From Fluoribacter dumoffii NY 23 (lineage in GTDB: Bacteria; Pseudomonadota; Gammaproteobacteria; Legionellales; Legionellaceae): a DNA stretch of 64,000 nt. Positions 9,141-18,979 of the stretch are shown piece after piece. The position numbers were made by a program, and so were the translations under genes. The notes under the pieces were generated by a model that worked only from the letters and a program-made list of their open reading frames with translations, was not told the DNA's origin and did not search any database. The DNA is taken from positions 1,094,304-1,158,303 of the forward strand of contig NZ_CM001373.1 of assembly GCF_000236165.1 (NCBI RefSeq), given 5' to 3'. The number at the start of each line of letters is the position of its first letter. Position 1 is the first letter of the stretch.

Positions 9141-9560
9141 ATGTATAAGAATATTTTGTTTGCTACGGATTTGCTTAAGGAACATAATCATCTCACAGAA
9201 AAAGCAATTTCTATTGCCCAAAAGTTCAATGCCAAATTATATCTCTTACACGTCATAGAACTGCCTGCAAGCTTCCAGCTTGCACAAGGACTTGGTTTTA
9301 CAGAGTTGGCAAACCCTGCCAAAGACGACGCACAGACCGTATTAGCCTTATTGGGCGAAAATTTTAATATTCCCCTGGACCACCAATTCGTTGAAGTAGG
9401 CTCCGTTAAAGAGCATATTTTTAGCAAGGTCAAAGAATTAAATTGTCAGCTTATTATCATTGGCAGTCATTCTTCTGTTGGCTTGCACTCCTTTTTAGGG
9501 AGTACAGCGCATGCTACAGTAAACCATGCTCCCTGTGATGTTTTAACATTACGGCTTTAA
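9141..9560 (+). CDS. Universal stress protein, UspA family
   Basis: Cytoplasmic single-domain USP of 139 aa. It begins MYKNILFATDLLKEH (the usual strand with an Asp) and ends with the nucleotide-binding type motif IIGSHSSVGLHSFLGSTA followed by the CDVLTLRL strand. It lies 44 bp upstream of the beta-CASP hydrolase and on the same strand, so it may lead the four-gene nucleotide cluster. Exact role unknown; USPs often respond to growth arrest or low oxygen (family knowledge). Confidence 0.88.
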   Translation: MYKNILFATDLLKEHNHLTEKAISIAQKFNAKLYLLHVIELPASFQLAQGLGFTELANPAKDDAQTVLALLGENFNIPLDHQFVEVGSVKEHIFSKVKELNCQLIIIGSHSSVGLHSFLGSTAHATVNHAPCDVLTLRL

Positions 9561-9604
9561 TAATAATTAAATTTTGTCAGTGTGATTATTAAAGGATTAA
9601 TTTT

Positions 9605-10960
9605 ATGCAAATCACATTCCTGGGCGCTACTGGAACAGTAACAGGTTCCAAGTACCTCTTATCATGGAGCAAAACAAATATTTTGGTGGATTGCGGCCTT
9701 TTCCAAGGTCCCCAGGAGTTGCGTCTAAGGAATTGGAATCCACTTCCTTTTAATCCCAAAGAACTGAATGCGGCCGTTTTAACCCATGCCCATATAGATC
9801 ATTCTGGTTATCTGCCTTTGTTAGTAAAAAATGGTTTCAATAAACCTATTTATTGTACCTATGGTACTAAAGATCTGTGCGACATATTATTACCTGATAG
9901 CGCACGTCTCCAAGAAGAAGATGCCAAACATGCCAATGAGCATCTTTATTCCAAACACCGTCCTGCCCTGCCCCTATATGGAGTTGAGGATGCAGAAAAT
10001 GCATTAAAACTGTTTCAGCCACAAGCATATAATAAAATAATTAACTTGCCTGAAAATATAAACCTGCAATTAATCCCTGCCGGGCATATTATTGGTTCTT
10101 CTTTTGTACACATACAGGATCAAAACACATCGCTTCTTTTCAGCGGGGACTTGGGTCGGACTCATGATCCAGTAATGAAAAAACCTACAGAAATAAAGCA
10201 AGTGGATTATCTTGTACTTGAATCAACCTATGGCGACAGGCTTCATGAAAAGGAACCGCCCAAGCTTACGTTAAAAAATATTATTAATAAAACCATACAT
10301 AGGGGAGGATCCGTAATCATTCCAGCTTTTGCGGTTGGCCGCTCACAAACAATATTGCACTATCTTGCTGAATTAAGGAAAGAAAACGCGATTCCCAATG
10401 TTCCTATCTTTTTAGATAGCCCTATGGCTATCAATGCAACGCAAATTTTATACAGCCATATAGAAGATCTTCGATTAACCCAAAATCAGTGTCAGGAGCT
10501 TTGTAATGTTGCCACTTATGTGAAGGAAATCGGAGATTCAATTAAACTCGATAGGGATAAAACCCCCAAGATTATTCTTTCTGCGAGTGGTATGGCATCG
10601 GGCGGTCGTGTCGTATTCCATATTAGCAACTATGCATCAGACTCAGCCAATACCCTTTTATTTACCGGTTTCCAAGCCGAAGAAACATTGGGAGCGGAAT
10701 TGGTTGCAGGAAAAAAGTTTATTGAAATCCATGGCAAAACTATTCCTGTAAAGGCTCAGATAGAAGTGATACGCAGTACCTCAGCACATGCAGATTATGG
10801 TGAGATACTAGGTTGGCTCAGCCAATTCCAGGAACCACCTAAAAAAACATTTATTACGCATGGAGAGCCAGAAGCTGCTTTATCCTTAAAACATAAAATT
10901 GAAACACAACTTGGATGGCAATGTAATGTGCCTGAGTATGGGCAAAAAGAGAAATTATGA
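9605..10960 (+). CDS. Beta-CASP metallo-beta-lactamase-fold RNA-processing hydrolase
   Basis: 451-aa enzyme of the CPSF73-like branch of metallo-hydrolases, expected to be a zinc-dependent ribonuclease. Visible: HAHIDH at residues 61-66 (metal ligands), a later His in LIPAGHIIGSSF, the Asp ligand in FSGDLG, and the beta-CASP signatures VIIPAFAVGRSQ, SASGMASGGR and STSAHADYGEI. The HGEP motif near the C-terminus is also typical. It overlaps the following phosphorylase gene by 4 bp. Family members process or degrade RNA; its placement upstream of nucleotide-catabolic enzymes suggests RNA turnover, which is inference. Confidence 0.88.
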   Translation: MQITFLGATGTVTGSKYLLSWSKTNILVDCGLFQGPQELRLRNWNPLPFNPKELNAAVLTHAHIDHSGYLPLLVKNGFNKPIYCTYGTKDLCDILLPDSARLQEEDAKHANEHLYSKHRPALPLYGVEDAENALKLFQPQAYNKIINLPENINLQLIPAGHIIGSSFVHIQDQNTSLLFSGDLGRTHDPVMKKPTEIKQVDYLVLESTYGDRLHEKEPPKLTLKNIINKTIHRGGSVIIPAFAVGRSQTILHYLAELRKENAIPNVPIFLDSPMAINATQILYSHIEDLRLTQNQCQELCNVATYVKEIGDSIKLDRDKTPKIILSASGMASGGRVVFHISNYASDSANTLLFTGFQAEETLGAELVAGKKFIEIHGKTIPVKAQIEVIRSTSAHADYGEILGWLSQFQEPPKKTFITHGEPEAALSLKHKIETQLGWQCNVPEYGQKEKL

Positions 10961-12468
10961 GTAAAAAACATACAACCCTCACGCTTAAATATTTGGGTAT
11001 TAATACCCATAAAGAACCCGTGATTTATATGCGTGAGGATTGCTATATTTGTAAATCAGAAGGATTCACCGCTCAAACACGTGTGCGGGTTATACTCAAT
11101 AAATGTTCTATCGTTGCAACCCTAAATACAATCGAAACGAGCCTGTTAAGGCATAATGAGGCCAGTCTTTCAATTTATGCCTGGGAGTTATTGTCTGCAA
11201 AAGAAGGCGATGAAATTTCAGTAATACATCCTCAACCACTAGACTCCCTCAGTTACATCCGTTCCAAAATTTATGGTAATGAATTAACCTCCGAGCAAAC
11301 AGAACACATAATCAAAGACATTGTATCGGGCCAACTTTCTGATATTAATATAGCAATGTATATCGCTGCTAGCGGCGGAGACAGACTTTCTAAAAAGGAA
11401 ATTATTGATCTGACGCGTGCGATGATCAATTCAGGCCAAAAATTATCCTGGGCATTCCCGTTTATTGTTGATAAACATTCAGTGGGGGGGTTACCAGGAA
11501 ATCGCACAACCCCTATTGTCGTCTCAATTGTTGCAGCTTTTGGCCTGGTGATTCCTAAAACCTCTTCTCGAGCAATCACATCTCCGGCAGGAACAGCAGA
11601 TACAATGGAAGTCTTTACTAATGTCGAGCTGAGCCTTAATGAGATGCAAAAGGTTGTAGAGCAGGAAAATGGGTGTCTTGTTTGGGGAGGATCCATGGCA
11701 TTAAGCCCTGCCGATGATTTACTAATCCGGATTGAACGCACTGCAAATATAGACAGTGAAGGACAAATGGTTGCTTCCATTTTATCTAAAAAAATTGCCG
11801 CCGGTTCAAATCATCTTGTGATTGATATGCCTATTGGGACCACAGCTAAAGTGCGCTCCATCGAGAGGGCTAATTCATTAAAAAAATTATTGGAATTAGT
11901 TGCAGAGGAATTCGATCTCAAAATAAAAGTAATCTTCAGCGATGGCTCACAACCAGTGGGCCGTGGAATAGGACCAGTCATGGAAGCATTAGACGTCTTA
12001 GCAGTCTTAAATTGTGATAAACAAGCTCCTCAGGACTTGCGAGAACATGCTTTGACATTAGCGGCAGATATTATAGAGTTTTCACCTAATGTTTTACCTG
12101 GGCAAGGATTAAATATAGCTACCCATTTGCTTAATAGCGGCAAGGCATTGACTAAATTCGAATCAATTTGCCAGGCTCAAGGCGGCCTAAAAGAAATAAA
12201 GAAAGCTCCTATTGTCCACACTATTGAATCAACACAATCTGGCATCATTATTAATATCGATAACCGTCACATCTCTCAATTGGCAAAGCTTGCGGGTGCA
12301 CCCAAAACAAAAGCAGCAGGAGTTGAATTATTAACCGAGTTACATTCAGTAGTTAAAAAATATCAGCCGCTTTTTAGAATCTATGCTGAAACTCGTGGAG
12401 AACTTAATTATGCTCTAGATTTTCTAAAGCAAGGGCATGAACTGTTTCAAATTGAGGCCAGTACATGA
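10957..12468 (+). CDS. AMP/thymidine phosphorylase family enzyme (AMP phosphorylase-like)
   Basis: 503-aa enzyme of the nucleoside phosphorylase family that includes DeoA, but built like archaeal AMP phosphorylase: an extra N-terminal domain of about 85 residues comes first, then the helical and alpha/beta catalytic parts. The phosphate-binding signature reads KHSVGGLPGNRTT (from Lys173), matching the AMP-phosphorylase pattern rather than the KHSTGGVGD of thymidine phosphorylase. SPAGTADTMEV, WGGSMALSPADD and DGSQPVGRGIGP also fit. The likely reaction is NMP + phosphate to base + ribose-1,5-bisphosphate; thymidine phosphorylase activity is the alternative. Both ends overlap neighbouring genes by 4 bp. 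Confidence 0.82.
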   Translation: MSKKHTTLTLKYLGINTHKEPVIYMREDCYICKSEGFTAQTRVRVILNKCSIVATLNTIETSLLRHNEASLSIYAWELLSAKEGDEISVIHPQPLDSLSYIRSKIYGNELTSEQTEHIIKDIVSGQLSDINIAMYIAASGGDRLSKKEIIDLTRAMINSGQKLSWAFPFIVDKHSVGGLPGNRTTPIVVSIVAAFGLVIPKTSSRAITSPAGTADTMEVFTNVELSLNEMQKVVEQENGCLVWGGSMALSPADDLLIRIERTANIDSEGQMVASILSKKIAAGSNHLVIDMPIGTTAKVRSIERANSLKKLLELVAEEFDLKIKVIFSDGSQPVGRGIGPVMEALDVLAVLNCDKQAPQDLREHALTLAADIIEFSPNVLPGQGLNIATHLLNSGKALTKFESICQAQGGLKEIKKAPIVHTIESTQSGIIINIDNRHISQLAKLAGAPKTKAAGVELLTELHSVVKKYQPLFRIYAETRGELNYALDFLKQGHELFQIEAST

Positions 12469-13355
12469 AAAAAAATCCCATCGTTTTTGCTTTATTTGGA
12501 CATGATGAGCTTGCGCGTATAATTCTGCAAAAATGTCGGTATGAGAAAGGAACAATTCATTTTCATCAATTTCCTGATGAGGAAACTGTCGTAAAAATTG
12601 AATCTGATGTGAAGAATCGACGCGTTATATTTGTAGCGAATCTGGTATTTCCTAACCCGAAAATTCTTCCGCTTTTATTTGCGGCACAAACAGCAAAATC
12701 TTTAGGCGCCGCTCAAGTAATCTTAGTAGCCCCCTATTTAACCTACATGCGCCAGGATAAGGTATTCGAACCCGGACAAGGTATTACTTCTGCATATTTT
12801 GCACAATTAATTTCTTCTTATTTTGATAGCTTGATAACTATTGATCCTCATTTACATCGCTGGAAGCATTTAAATGAGATTTATGATATTTCAACTACGG
12901 TACTTCATGCGGCGAATGAGATTGCAGCGTGGATTATTCATCATGTACCTGATCCTTTCCTTATTGGACCCGACTCAGAAAGCGCCCAATGGGTGGAAAC
13001 CATTGCGCTAAAATCCTCTGCCCCCTTTACTGTACTGCAGAAAAACAGGATAAGTGATACTCAGGTTGAAATTGCCATTCCAGGAATACATCAATACAGC
13101 AAATCTACCCCTATACTCATTGATGATATTATTTCTACAGGCATGACCATGGTAGAAACATTGAAACACATCAATTCCTTAAACAGGACACCTGCCATAT
13201 GTATTGGAGTTCATGCTGTTTTTGCTGGGGATGCCTATCCAAAACTATTGCTTTCTCCTGAAGCCCGGATTATTACCTGTAATACCATTCCTCATCCATC
13301 AAATAAAATTGATATAAGTAAGGGCATTGAGGGTTCGCTACTTAAGTTGGATTGA
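12465..13355 (+). CDS. Ribose-phosphate pyrophosphokinase-like protein
   Basis: 296-aa PRPP-synthetase-like protein, shorter than housekeeping Prs (about 315 aa). Retained motifs are FPDEE near residue 38, the RQDK loop in YLTYMRQDKVFEPGQG, DPHLHR, and the PRPP-binding loop LIDDIISTGMTM. The expected activity is ATP-dependent synthesis of PRPP from ribose-5-phosphate. It overlaps the AMP phosphorylase-like gene by 4 bp and is followed 3 bp later by the ATP-cone gene. This placement suggests a dedicated salvage paralogue using ribose phosphates freed from nucleotides (inference). The housekeeping prs gene is presumably elsewhere. Confidence 0.82.
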   Translation: MKKNPIVFALFGHDELARIILQKCRYEKGTIHFHQFPDEETVVKIESDVKNRRVIFVANLVFPNPKILPLLFAAQTAKSLGAAQVILVAPYLTYMRQDKVFEPGQGITSAYFAQLISSYFDSLITIDPHLHRWKHLNEIYDISTTVLHAANEIAAWIIHHVPDPFLIGPDSESAQWVETIALKSSAPFTVLQKNRISDTQVEIAIPGIHQYSKSTPILIDDIISTGMTMVETLKHINSLNRTPAICIGVHAVFAGDAYPKLLLSPEARIITCNTIPHPSNKIDISKGIEGSLLKLD

Positions 13356-13358
13356 AAA

Positions 13359-14252
13359 ATGAATATGATTAATATACCTAAAATTCCCATTACTATAATC
13401 AAATCTTCTGGCGATAAAGTTCTTTTCGACCCATATCATATATATCGCTCATTAAAACGGGTTGGGGCAGACGAATCAATAATTACGCAAATTGTTAATG
13501 AGGTCTCCGCGTCCATAGTTAATGGAATGACTACACATGAGATTTACCGTATTGCATTTCGATTGTTGCGCAATAAATCTAAAACTTTAGCAGGTAAATA
13601 TCATCTTAAAAGAGCCATTATGCAGCTTGGATTCTCAGGATATCCATTCGAGAAATTTATTGCCGAAATCATGCGTCATCAAGGCTTTAGAGTTCTCAAC
13701 AACCAAATAATTCAGGGATATTGTGTCAATCATGAAGTGGATGTCGTTGGAGAGCGCCAAAATGAGCATGTGTTTGTTGAATGCAAATACCATAATCGCT
13801 TAGGGCTTGCATGTGATGTTAAAATAACTTTATATATCAAAGCGCGTTTTCTTGATATCGAGCAAGCCTATATTAAAAAACCGGGAGAAGTTTTAAAAGG
13901 CTGGCTTGTAACGAATACTCGTTTTACTAACGACGCAATACAATATGGCCAATGCGCAGGACTGCATTTAATTGGCTGGGACTTTCCTCAAAAAGGAAGT
14001 TTAAAAGAATTAATTGAGTTTTCCGGTTTATATCCTATTACTTGCATAACCAATTTTACTAAAGCGGAAATAGAAACCTTACTTGGGAATAATGTACTTT
14101 TGTGCAGAACAATTGCCGAATCTCCTGAACTTCTAGATAAACTGGACATGGGTGCAATCCGAAAGAAACAGGTTCTTTCACAATGCCAGGCACTATGTAA
14201 AATCAGTGGATTAGAGCTGGATGACACTCATCAAAAACTGGACCAAACCTGA
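13359..14252 (+). CDS. ATP-cone and Mrr-like nuclease domain protein
   Basis: 297-aa protein with two recognisable parts. Residues about 9-95 look like an ATP-cone (IIKSSGDKVLFDPYHIYRSL ... GMTTHEIYRIAFRLLR), a nucleotide-sensing domain best known from ribonucleotide reductases. Residues about 105-215 look like a PD-(D/E)xK fold of the Mrr/type IV restriction type: HEVDVVGER supplies the Asp and FVECKYH the E-x-K. The C-terminus (TKAEIETLLGNN ... LDKLDMGAI) may be a small helical DNA-binding-like region. It ends the nucleotide cluster and may be an ATP- or dATP-gated nuclease (inference). Confidence 0.75.
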   Translation: MNMINIPKIPITIIKSSGDKVLFDPYHIYRSLKRVGADESIITQIVNEVSASIVNGMTTHEIYRIAFRLLRNKSKTLAGKYHLKRAIMQLGFSGYPFEKFIAEIMRHQGFRVLNNQIIQGYCVNHEVDVVGERQNEHVFVECKYHNRLGLACDVKITLYIKARFLDIEQAYIKKPGEVLKGWLVTNTRFTNDAIQYGQCAGLHLIGWDFPQKGSLKELIEFSGLYPITCITNFTKAEIETLLGNNVLLCRTIAESPELLDKLDMGAIRKKQVLSQCQALCKISGLELDDTHQKLDQT

Positions 14253-14351
14253 GTTTGAAAACTTAGCTTAGGGTATGAAAGGTGGTCTATTATTGGCTTT
14301 ACCACGCCACCACCCTGATTCATTTTTAACACATTCCTATAAAAAGGAATT

Positions 14352-15752
14352 TTATTTTTTACTCTTTGCCTTCTTTTTAACATGCTTCATGAGTCGTCGT
14401 TTTTTATTCACTTGCCGTTGTGATAGCTTTATTTTCTTATCAGCAAAAGGATTGGTACCCCCTTTAAACTCCAGTTTCAAAGGAGTCCCTATCAATCCCA
14501 AGTGTTTAATGAATTCATTACTAAGATAACGTTTATAACTATCAGGCAAATCAGCCAATTGGTTCCCATGAATAACAATTACTGGCGGATTATGACCACC
14601 AAGATGAGCATATCTCAATTTTATTCTGCGCCCATTGACACAAGGTGGTGTATGTTTTGTACTTATATCTTGCAGTAAGCGGGTTAACCTTGGAGTAGAA
14701 AAAGATTGAACCGCTGATTCATAAGCTTCATTTATGTCTTTAAATAGATTCCCAACTCCACTGCCATGCAACGCGGATATAAATCGAATTTTCGCAAAAT
14801 TTGCAAATTGTAACCTTCTGGATAATTCACTTTTAACTTGTTCCTTATGCTCTTCATCCAGTCCATCCCACTTATTCACGGCAATAACCAGTGCTTTACC
14901 TGATTCAATTATAAAGCCAAGCAAGTTTAAGTCTTGATCAGTAATTCCCTCGCTGGCATCAAGAAGCTGCAAGCATACATTGGATTCTTCAATGGCTTGC
15001 AGGGTTTTAATTACAGAGAATTTTTCAATTTTTTCATCAATTCGGGATTTTCTACGTACACCTGCTGTATCAATCAGCATGTACTTTTGTTCATCCCTGA
15101 CAAAGGGAATTGCAATACTGTCCCTCGTCGTACCGGGCATATCATAAACAACTACCCTTTCTTCACCTAAAATTCGATTAATTAAAGTAGATTTTCCAAC
15201 GTTAGGACGGCCAGCAAAAGCAATTTTAATTGCATTATTTTCTTCAATTTCATCAGATTGAGTAGAAAATGGTGATAAAACTTCATCGAGTAAAGTGCGG
15301 ATACCGCTTCCATGTGATGAGGATATCGAGTGAACATCAGCAATACCCAAGGCATGAAAATCCGCACACACTACGTCATCATCCAATCCTTCAGTCTTAT
15401 TAACGACAAGATGAACTTTTTTATTTAATTTTCTAAGATTGCTGGCAATTTTTTCGTCGATACCAGTCAACCCTGCCCGACCATCAACCAAAAAAAGGAC
15501 AATATCCGCCTCGTTTAGTGCTATCTCTGATTGTTTAGACATCAACGTATCAACAGCAATATCATCGACACCGATACCCCCGGTATCTACTACAATATAG
15601 TGCTTATTCTCATGCTGAGCTTGACCATATTGTCTGTCGCGAGTAAGGCCAGGAAAGTCAGCGACAAGAGCATCTTGCGTTTTAGTCAGTCTGTTAAATA
15701 AAGTAGACTTCCCAACATTAGGCCGCCCAACAAGTGCAATCACAGGGATCAT
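14352..15752 (-). CDS. der: Ribosome assembly GTPase Der (EngA)
   Basis: Tandem GTPase needed for 50S subunit maturation. 466 aa with two G domains, each with a complete [11 protein letters not shown]-loop (near residues 8 and 183) and DTGG or DTAG switch II; NKTE and NKWD give base specificity. A KH-like C-terminal domain follows ([16 protein letters not shown]), ending in a lysine-rich tail. It sits 2 bp after bamB on the minus strand, the standard bamB-der order. Confidence 0.97.
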   Translation of the reverse strand: MIPVIALVGRPNVGKSTLFNRLTKTQDALVADFPGLTRDRQYGQAQHENKHYIVVDTGGIGVDDIAVDTLMSKQSEIALNEADIVLFLVDGRAGLTGIDEKIASNLRKLNKKVHLVVNKTEGLDDDVVCADFHALGIADVHSISSSHGSGIRTLLDEVLSPFSTQSDEIEENNAIKIAFAGRPNVGKSTLINRILGEERVVVYDMPGTTRDSIAIPFVRDEQKYMLIDTAGVRRKSRIDEKIEKFSVIKTLQAIEESNVCLQLLDASEGITDQDLNLLGFIIESGKALVIAVNKWDGLDEEHKEQVKSELSRRLQFANFAKIRFISALHGSGVGNLFKDINEAYESAVQSFSTPRLTRLLQDISTKHTPPCVNGRRIKLRYAHLGGHNPPVIVIHGNQLADLPDSYKRYLSNEFIKHLGLIGTPLKLEFKGGTNPFADKKIKLSQRQVNKKRRLMKHVKKKAKSKK

Positions 15753-15754
15753 TA

Positions 15755-16909
15755 TTAGCTCACAGATAATTGATTAAGCATTCCATTGTCTGTTAATACA
15801 TAGAGTTTTCTTCCAGTTACACTAGGAGAAATACTGATGCCTCCGGAAACTTTGGAACGGGCGATAATTTCACCTGTTTGTGCATCAATAAAATGTAAAT
15901 AGCCGGTTTTATCCCCAACAACTAAATCCTTTTTTATCAGGGCTGGTTCAGTTAATCCTCTTGCCTTCAAACTTGTTTGTTTCCAATTAACCTGGCCATT
16001 GCGCTTATCAATAGACCATACAACATCATGGCTATCTGTGACATACAAATTGTTTCCAATTAAGATCATGTTTTTATAAACAGAACCGGGTTTTTTCCAT
16101 ATGAATTGACCATCAACCAAAGACAGAGCACCGATATATCCTTGATAACTTGCAAGATAAACTACATTATTTTCAACAATGGGATCAGCGTCGATATCGA
16201 CTAGCCGTTCAACATCACTTGGACCTGAGGCATAAGCAATGCTTCGTTGCCACATGACGCGCCCTGTTTGTTGATCAAAAGCATCTAGCTTGCCATCAGA
16301 GAAACCGATTAATATCATATTTCCCATAGCAACAGGCGAGGAGCTCGCCTTAAGAATCAAGCTCGGTGAGCCATGTTCTGCCATCCATACCTGTTTACCA
16401 TCTGCGGTGTTGAACGCATAAACTCTGCCATCAATTGTTTTGACAATTACTTTTTTACCCAAAATAGTTGGTGGAGATAAAATCTCTCCGGTAACTTTTT
16501 TTTGCCACAATTTTTTTCCATTGTTTTGATTTAATACAACCAATGAGGCATTATTAGTACCTACAGCAATATATCCACCAGCTACAGCAGGACCGCTAAC
16601 CAAACCATGGTTGATTGCCGTCGACCATTTAATTTCACCGTTATGTTTATTAATTGCTTGCACTAAACCACTAGCATCCGCACTATAAATCACTCCCCTG
16701 CTAACTACAGGCTTTAACCTTAAATATTCTTTATTTTTAGAAGCTTTTCCTGCTGCTACAGACCAGTTTTGGTCTACTTTAATCTTGTCTTTAACCTGCT
16801 TGAGCTCTTTAGGTTTTGGTGTATTGTCTTTACCTAACATGTAATCATCAAGCTTTGAACATCCTTGAATCAAGGTGCAGAGAATTAATATAAATAATTT
16901 CATTTTCAT
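15755..16909 (-). CDS. bamB: Outer membrane protein assembly lipoprotein BamB
   Basis: Lipoprotein subunit of the BAM complex that folds outer-membrane beta-barrels. 384 aa with an N-terminal signal ending in a lipobox (LIQGC, lipidated Cys17), then an eight-bladed propeller seen as repeated PQQ-type blades with G-x-hydrophobic-W patterns (GEIKWST, GKKLWQK, GKQVWMA, GRVMWQR, GQFIWKK, GQVNWKQ). It lies between yfgM and der, the conserved gammaproteobacterial context. Confidence 0.95.
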   Translation of the reverse strand: MKMKLFILILCTLIQGCSKLDDYMLGKDNTPKPKELKQVKDKIKVDQNWSVAAGKASKNKEYLRLKPVVSRGVIYSADASGLVQAINKHNGEIKWSTAINHGLVSGPAVAGGYIAVGTNNASLVVLNQNNGKKLWQKKVTGEILSPPTILGKKVIVKTIDGRVYAFNTADGKQVWMAEHGSPSLILKASSSPVAMGNMILIGFSDGKLDAFDQQTGRVMWQRSIAYASGPSDVERLVDIDADPIVENNVVYLASYQGYIGALSLVDGQFIWKKPGSVYKNMILIGNNLYVTDSHDVVWSIDKRNGQVNWKQTSLKARGLTEPALIKKDLVVGDKTGYLHFIDAQTGEIIARSKVSGGISISPSVTGRKLYVLTDNGMLNQLSVS

Positions 16910-17011
16910 GAAAATTGTACCTCAATTTTACTGTGCAAATAAATTGTTAATCTGTATGTGTTTGAAATGGTATGAAAAATTACGATAATGCCACTTTTCA
17001 ATCCTTCAAAC

Positions 17012-17686
17012 TCATGCAGACTCTACTTTTTTATTTCCGGAAATCATCGAATGCGATTTACTTGCAACCGCATTTGTTTTCATTTCTAAAAATAAATTAC
17101 CCATTCCATTATTTTTTACTTCATCTAAGGCCATTTTATAAGAATTCAAGGCTTCCTGATATTGGCCAGTAGCGCCATAAATATCACCCTTCAATTCATT
17201 AATAATCGGCAAGTAGGTATTATCCTCAACGCTGCTCAGTTCTTTAAGCGCATTGGTATAGGATTTTTCTGCGGCATAAATCCGCGCAATACGAATTTTT
17301 GCAATTTGTTTTAAAGCCGGCATTTTGCTATTCGTAGCTACAGCTTGTAACTCCTCTGCAGCTTTATCGAGTTTATTTTTTGATACATAAATTTTTGCAA
17401 GGGTCATATGTGCTGCATCAGCATAAACTGTATTCTTATGCTCATGAGTTAATTCATTCGCATAGGATCTTACTGCTTTTATATTTTGGTTAGAAAGAGC
17501 AACCATCATTTGCTCGTAGGCAATGGAAGCCTGCTGGGTAAGTTTTTCCTGATGCCAATGCCAATATCGATATCCGGCAATGCCAAAGAGTATAAGCGAC
17601 AACACTACGGTGACCAGGCTACCGTAATGCTTCCACCATTTTTTTATCGATTCTAATTGTTCCTCTTCAGTCATATACACTGACAT
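17012..17686 (-). CDS. yfgM: YfgM-family tetratricopeptide membrane protein
   Basis: UPF0070 protein, 224 aa from the ATG at 17686. That start has AGGAG six bases upstream and gives MSVYMTEEEQLESIKKWWKHYG; a GTG at 17701 is less likely. A single membrane helix follows at about residues 25-45 (VTVVLSLILFGIAGYRYW), then a periplasmic domain of TPR-like helices (AYEQMMVALSNQ ... AHMTLAKIYVSK ... AKIRIARIYAAEK ... ELKGDIYGATGQYQEAL). In E. coli it associates with the SecYEG translocon and periplasmic chaperones. Located between hisS and bamB as usual. Confidence 0.9.
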   Translation of the reverse strand: MSVYMTEEEQLESIKKWWKHYGSLVTVVLSLILFGIAGYRYWHWHQEKLTQQASIAYEQMMVALSNQNIKAVRSYANELTHEHKNTVYADAAHMTLAKIYVSKNKLDKAAEELQAVATNSKMPALKQIAKIRIARIYAAEKSYTNALKELSSVEDNTYLPIINELKGDIYGATGQYQEALNSYKMALDEVKNNGMGNLFLEMKTNAVASKSHSMISGNKKVESA

Positions 17687-17701
17687 AGCATTCTCCTGCA
17701 C

Positions 17702-18979
17702 TTACTCTAAATAATCTTTCAAAACCTGATTAATTGTATTTTGATCTACTGAAATTTGTTCTGCTCCATTACGTAAATCTTTAATACTGATTTGCTGGGT
17801 TGCCAGCTCATCCTCACCTAAAATCAAAGCCAGGCGCGCGCCGCTTTTATCTGCTTTTTTAAACTGACTTTTAAAACTTCCACCCGCTGTATTAACGGAG
17901 ACCTCAATTTGAGGATAAGCACTACGTATTATTTCAGAAATAATGAGACCTCTGACAACAGCTTCATCATTGACAGCGATAATATATAATGCGTTTTTAT
18001 TCGTTTCATTCTTCAAAAGCCCTAAGGTTTCCATTAGTAAATATATTCTTTCAATACCTAATGCAAAACCTACTGCTGGTGTGGGATTACCCCCTAATTG
18101 ATCTACTAATAAATCATATCGTCCACCTGCACAAACTGTAGCCTGGCTGCCTAATTTATCAGTGACCCATTCAAAGACTGTATGTCCGTAATAATCAAGA
18201 CCTCTAACTAAAACAGGATTTACGACATAAGGTACGCTTAATGCATCCAGTCCTTCACAAAAAGTTTGGAAGTGTTCCCTGCTTTTCTCATCAAGAACAT
18301 CGATTAATTTTGGTGCGTTAGCGACTAATTGCTGCATTTCGGGGTTTTTACTATCCAAAATCCGTAATGGATTGCGAGTTAATCTGCGTTTACTATCCTC
18401 ATCCAATTGATGTTCATGATCAGTCAAATATTCGACCAGAATTTTTTTATAACGTTGACGTTCAGCCAGCTCACCCAATGTATTCACTTGCAACTGTACA
18501 CAATTTGCAAATCCAAGTTGTTCCCAAAACTTTCGACAAATCGAAATGAGCTCTAACTCAACCATGGGACCAGACATTCCAAAAGCCTCTACACCCAGTT
18601 GGTTAAACTGGCGATATCTTCCCTTCTGCGGTCTCTCATGACGAAACATCGGTCCCAGATACCATAATTTTTGTTGTTGATTGTGTAAAAGACCGTGCTG
18701 GAGGCAAGCGCGAACACAACCTGCAGTTCCTTCTGGCCTTAAGGTGATACTGTCCCCATTCAAGTCATTGAAGGTATACATTTCCTTTTCGACTATGTCT
18801 GTTACTTCACCTATAGTCCGTTTAAATAATTGTGTACTCTCTACAAGTGGAAAACGTATTTCCTGATAACCATAACTGGACAATACACTCATAAAAACAT
18901 GTTCTATAGAACGCCATAATGCCGTTGTTTCAGGCAAGACATCATTCATCCCTCTTATTGCTTGAATTCGCTCAGCCAC
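17702..18979 (-). CDS. hisS: Histidyl-tRNA synthetase
   Basis: Class II aminoacyl-tRNA synthetase, 425 aa. It starts with AERIQAIRGMNDVLP; motif 2 is MFRHERPQKGRYRQFNQLG; the histidine-A and -B signatures are LVRGLDYYGHTVFEW and GGRYDLLV; motif 3 lies in AVGFALGIERI; the C-terminal anticodon-binding domain follows. GTG at 18979 is preferred over TTG at 18982 because GGAG lies seven bases upstream. It overlaps the preceding rodZ gene by 8 bp. Confidence 0.96.
   Translation of the reverse strand: MAERIQAIRGMNDVLPETTALWRSIEHVFMSVLSSYGYQEIRFPLVESTQLFKRTIGEVTDIVEKEMYTFNDLNGDSITLRPEGTAGCVRACLQHGLLHNQQQKLWYLGPMFRHERPQKGRYRQFNQLGVEAFGMSGPMVELELISICRKFWEQLGFANCVQLQVNTLGELAERQRYKKILVEYLTDHEHQLDEDSKRRLTRNPLRILDSKNPEMQQLVANAPKLIDVLDEKSREHFQTFCEGLDALSVPYVVNPVLVRGLDYYGHTVFEWVTDKLGSQATVCAGGRYDLLVDQLGGNPTPAVGFALGIERIYLLMETLGLLKNETNKNALYIIAVNDEAVVRGLIISEIIRSAYPQIEVSVNTAGGSFKSQFKKADKSGARLALILGEDELATQQISIKDLRNGAEQISVDQNTINQVLKDYLE

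Noticed and set aside
11271-11780. Minus-strand ORF of 169 aa inside the AMP phosphorylase-like gene
   Set aside because: Antisense shadow of a well-supported gene, with no motif or ribosome site.
14281-14314. GGTGGT ... ACCACC inverted repeat between the ATP-cone gene and der
   Set aside because: Large loop, alternative pairings and no T-run; not distinguishable from chance.
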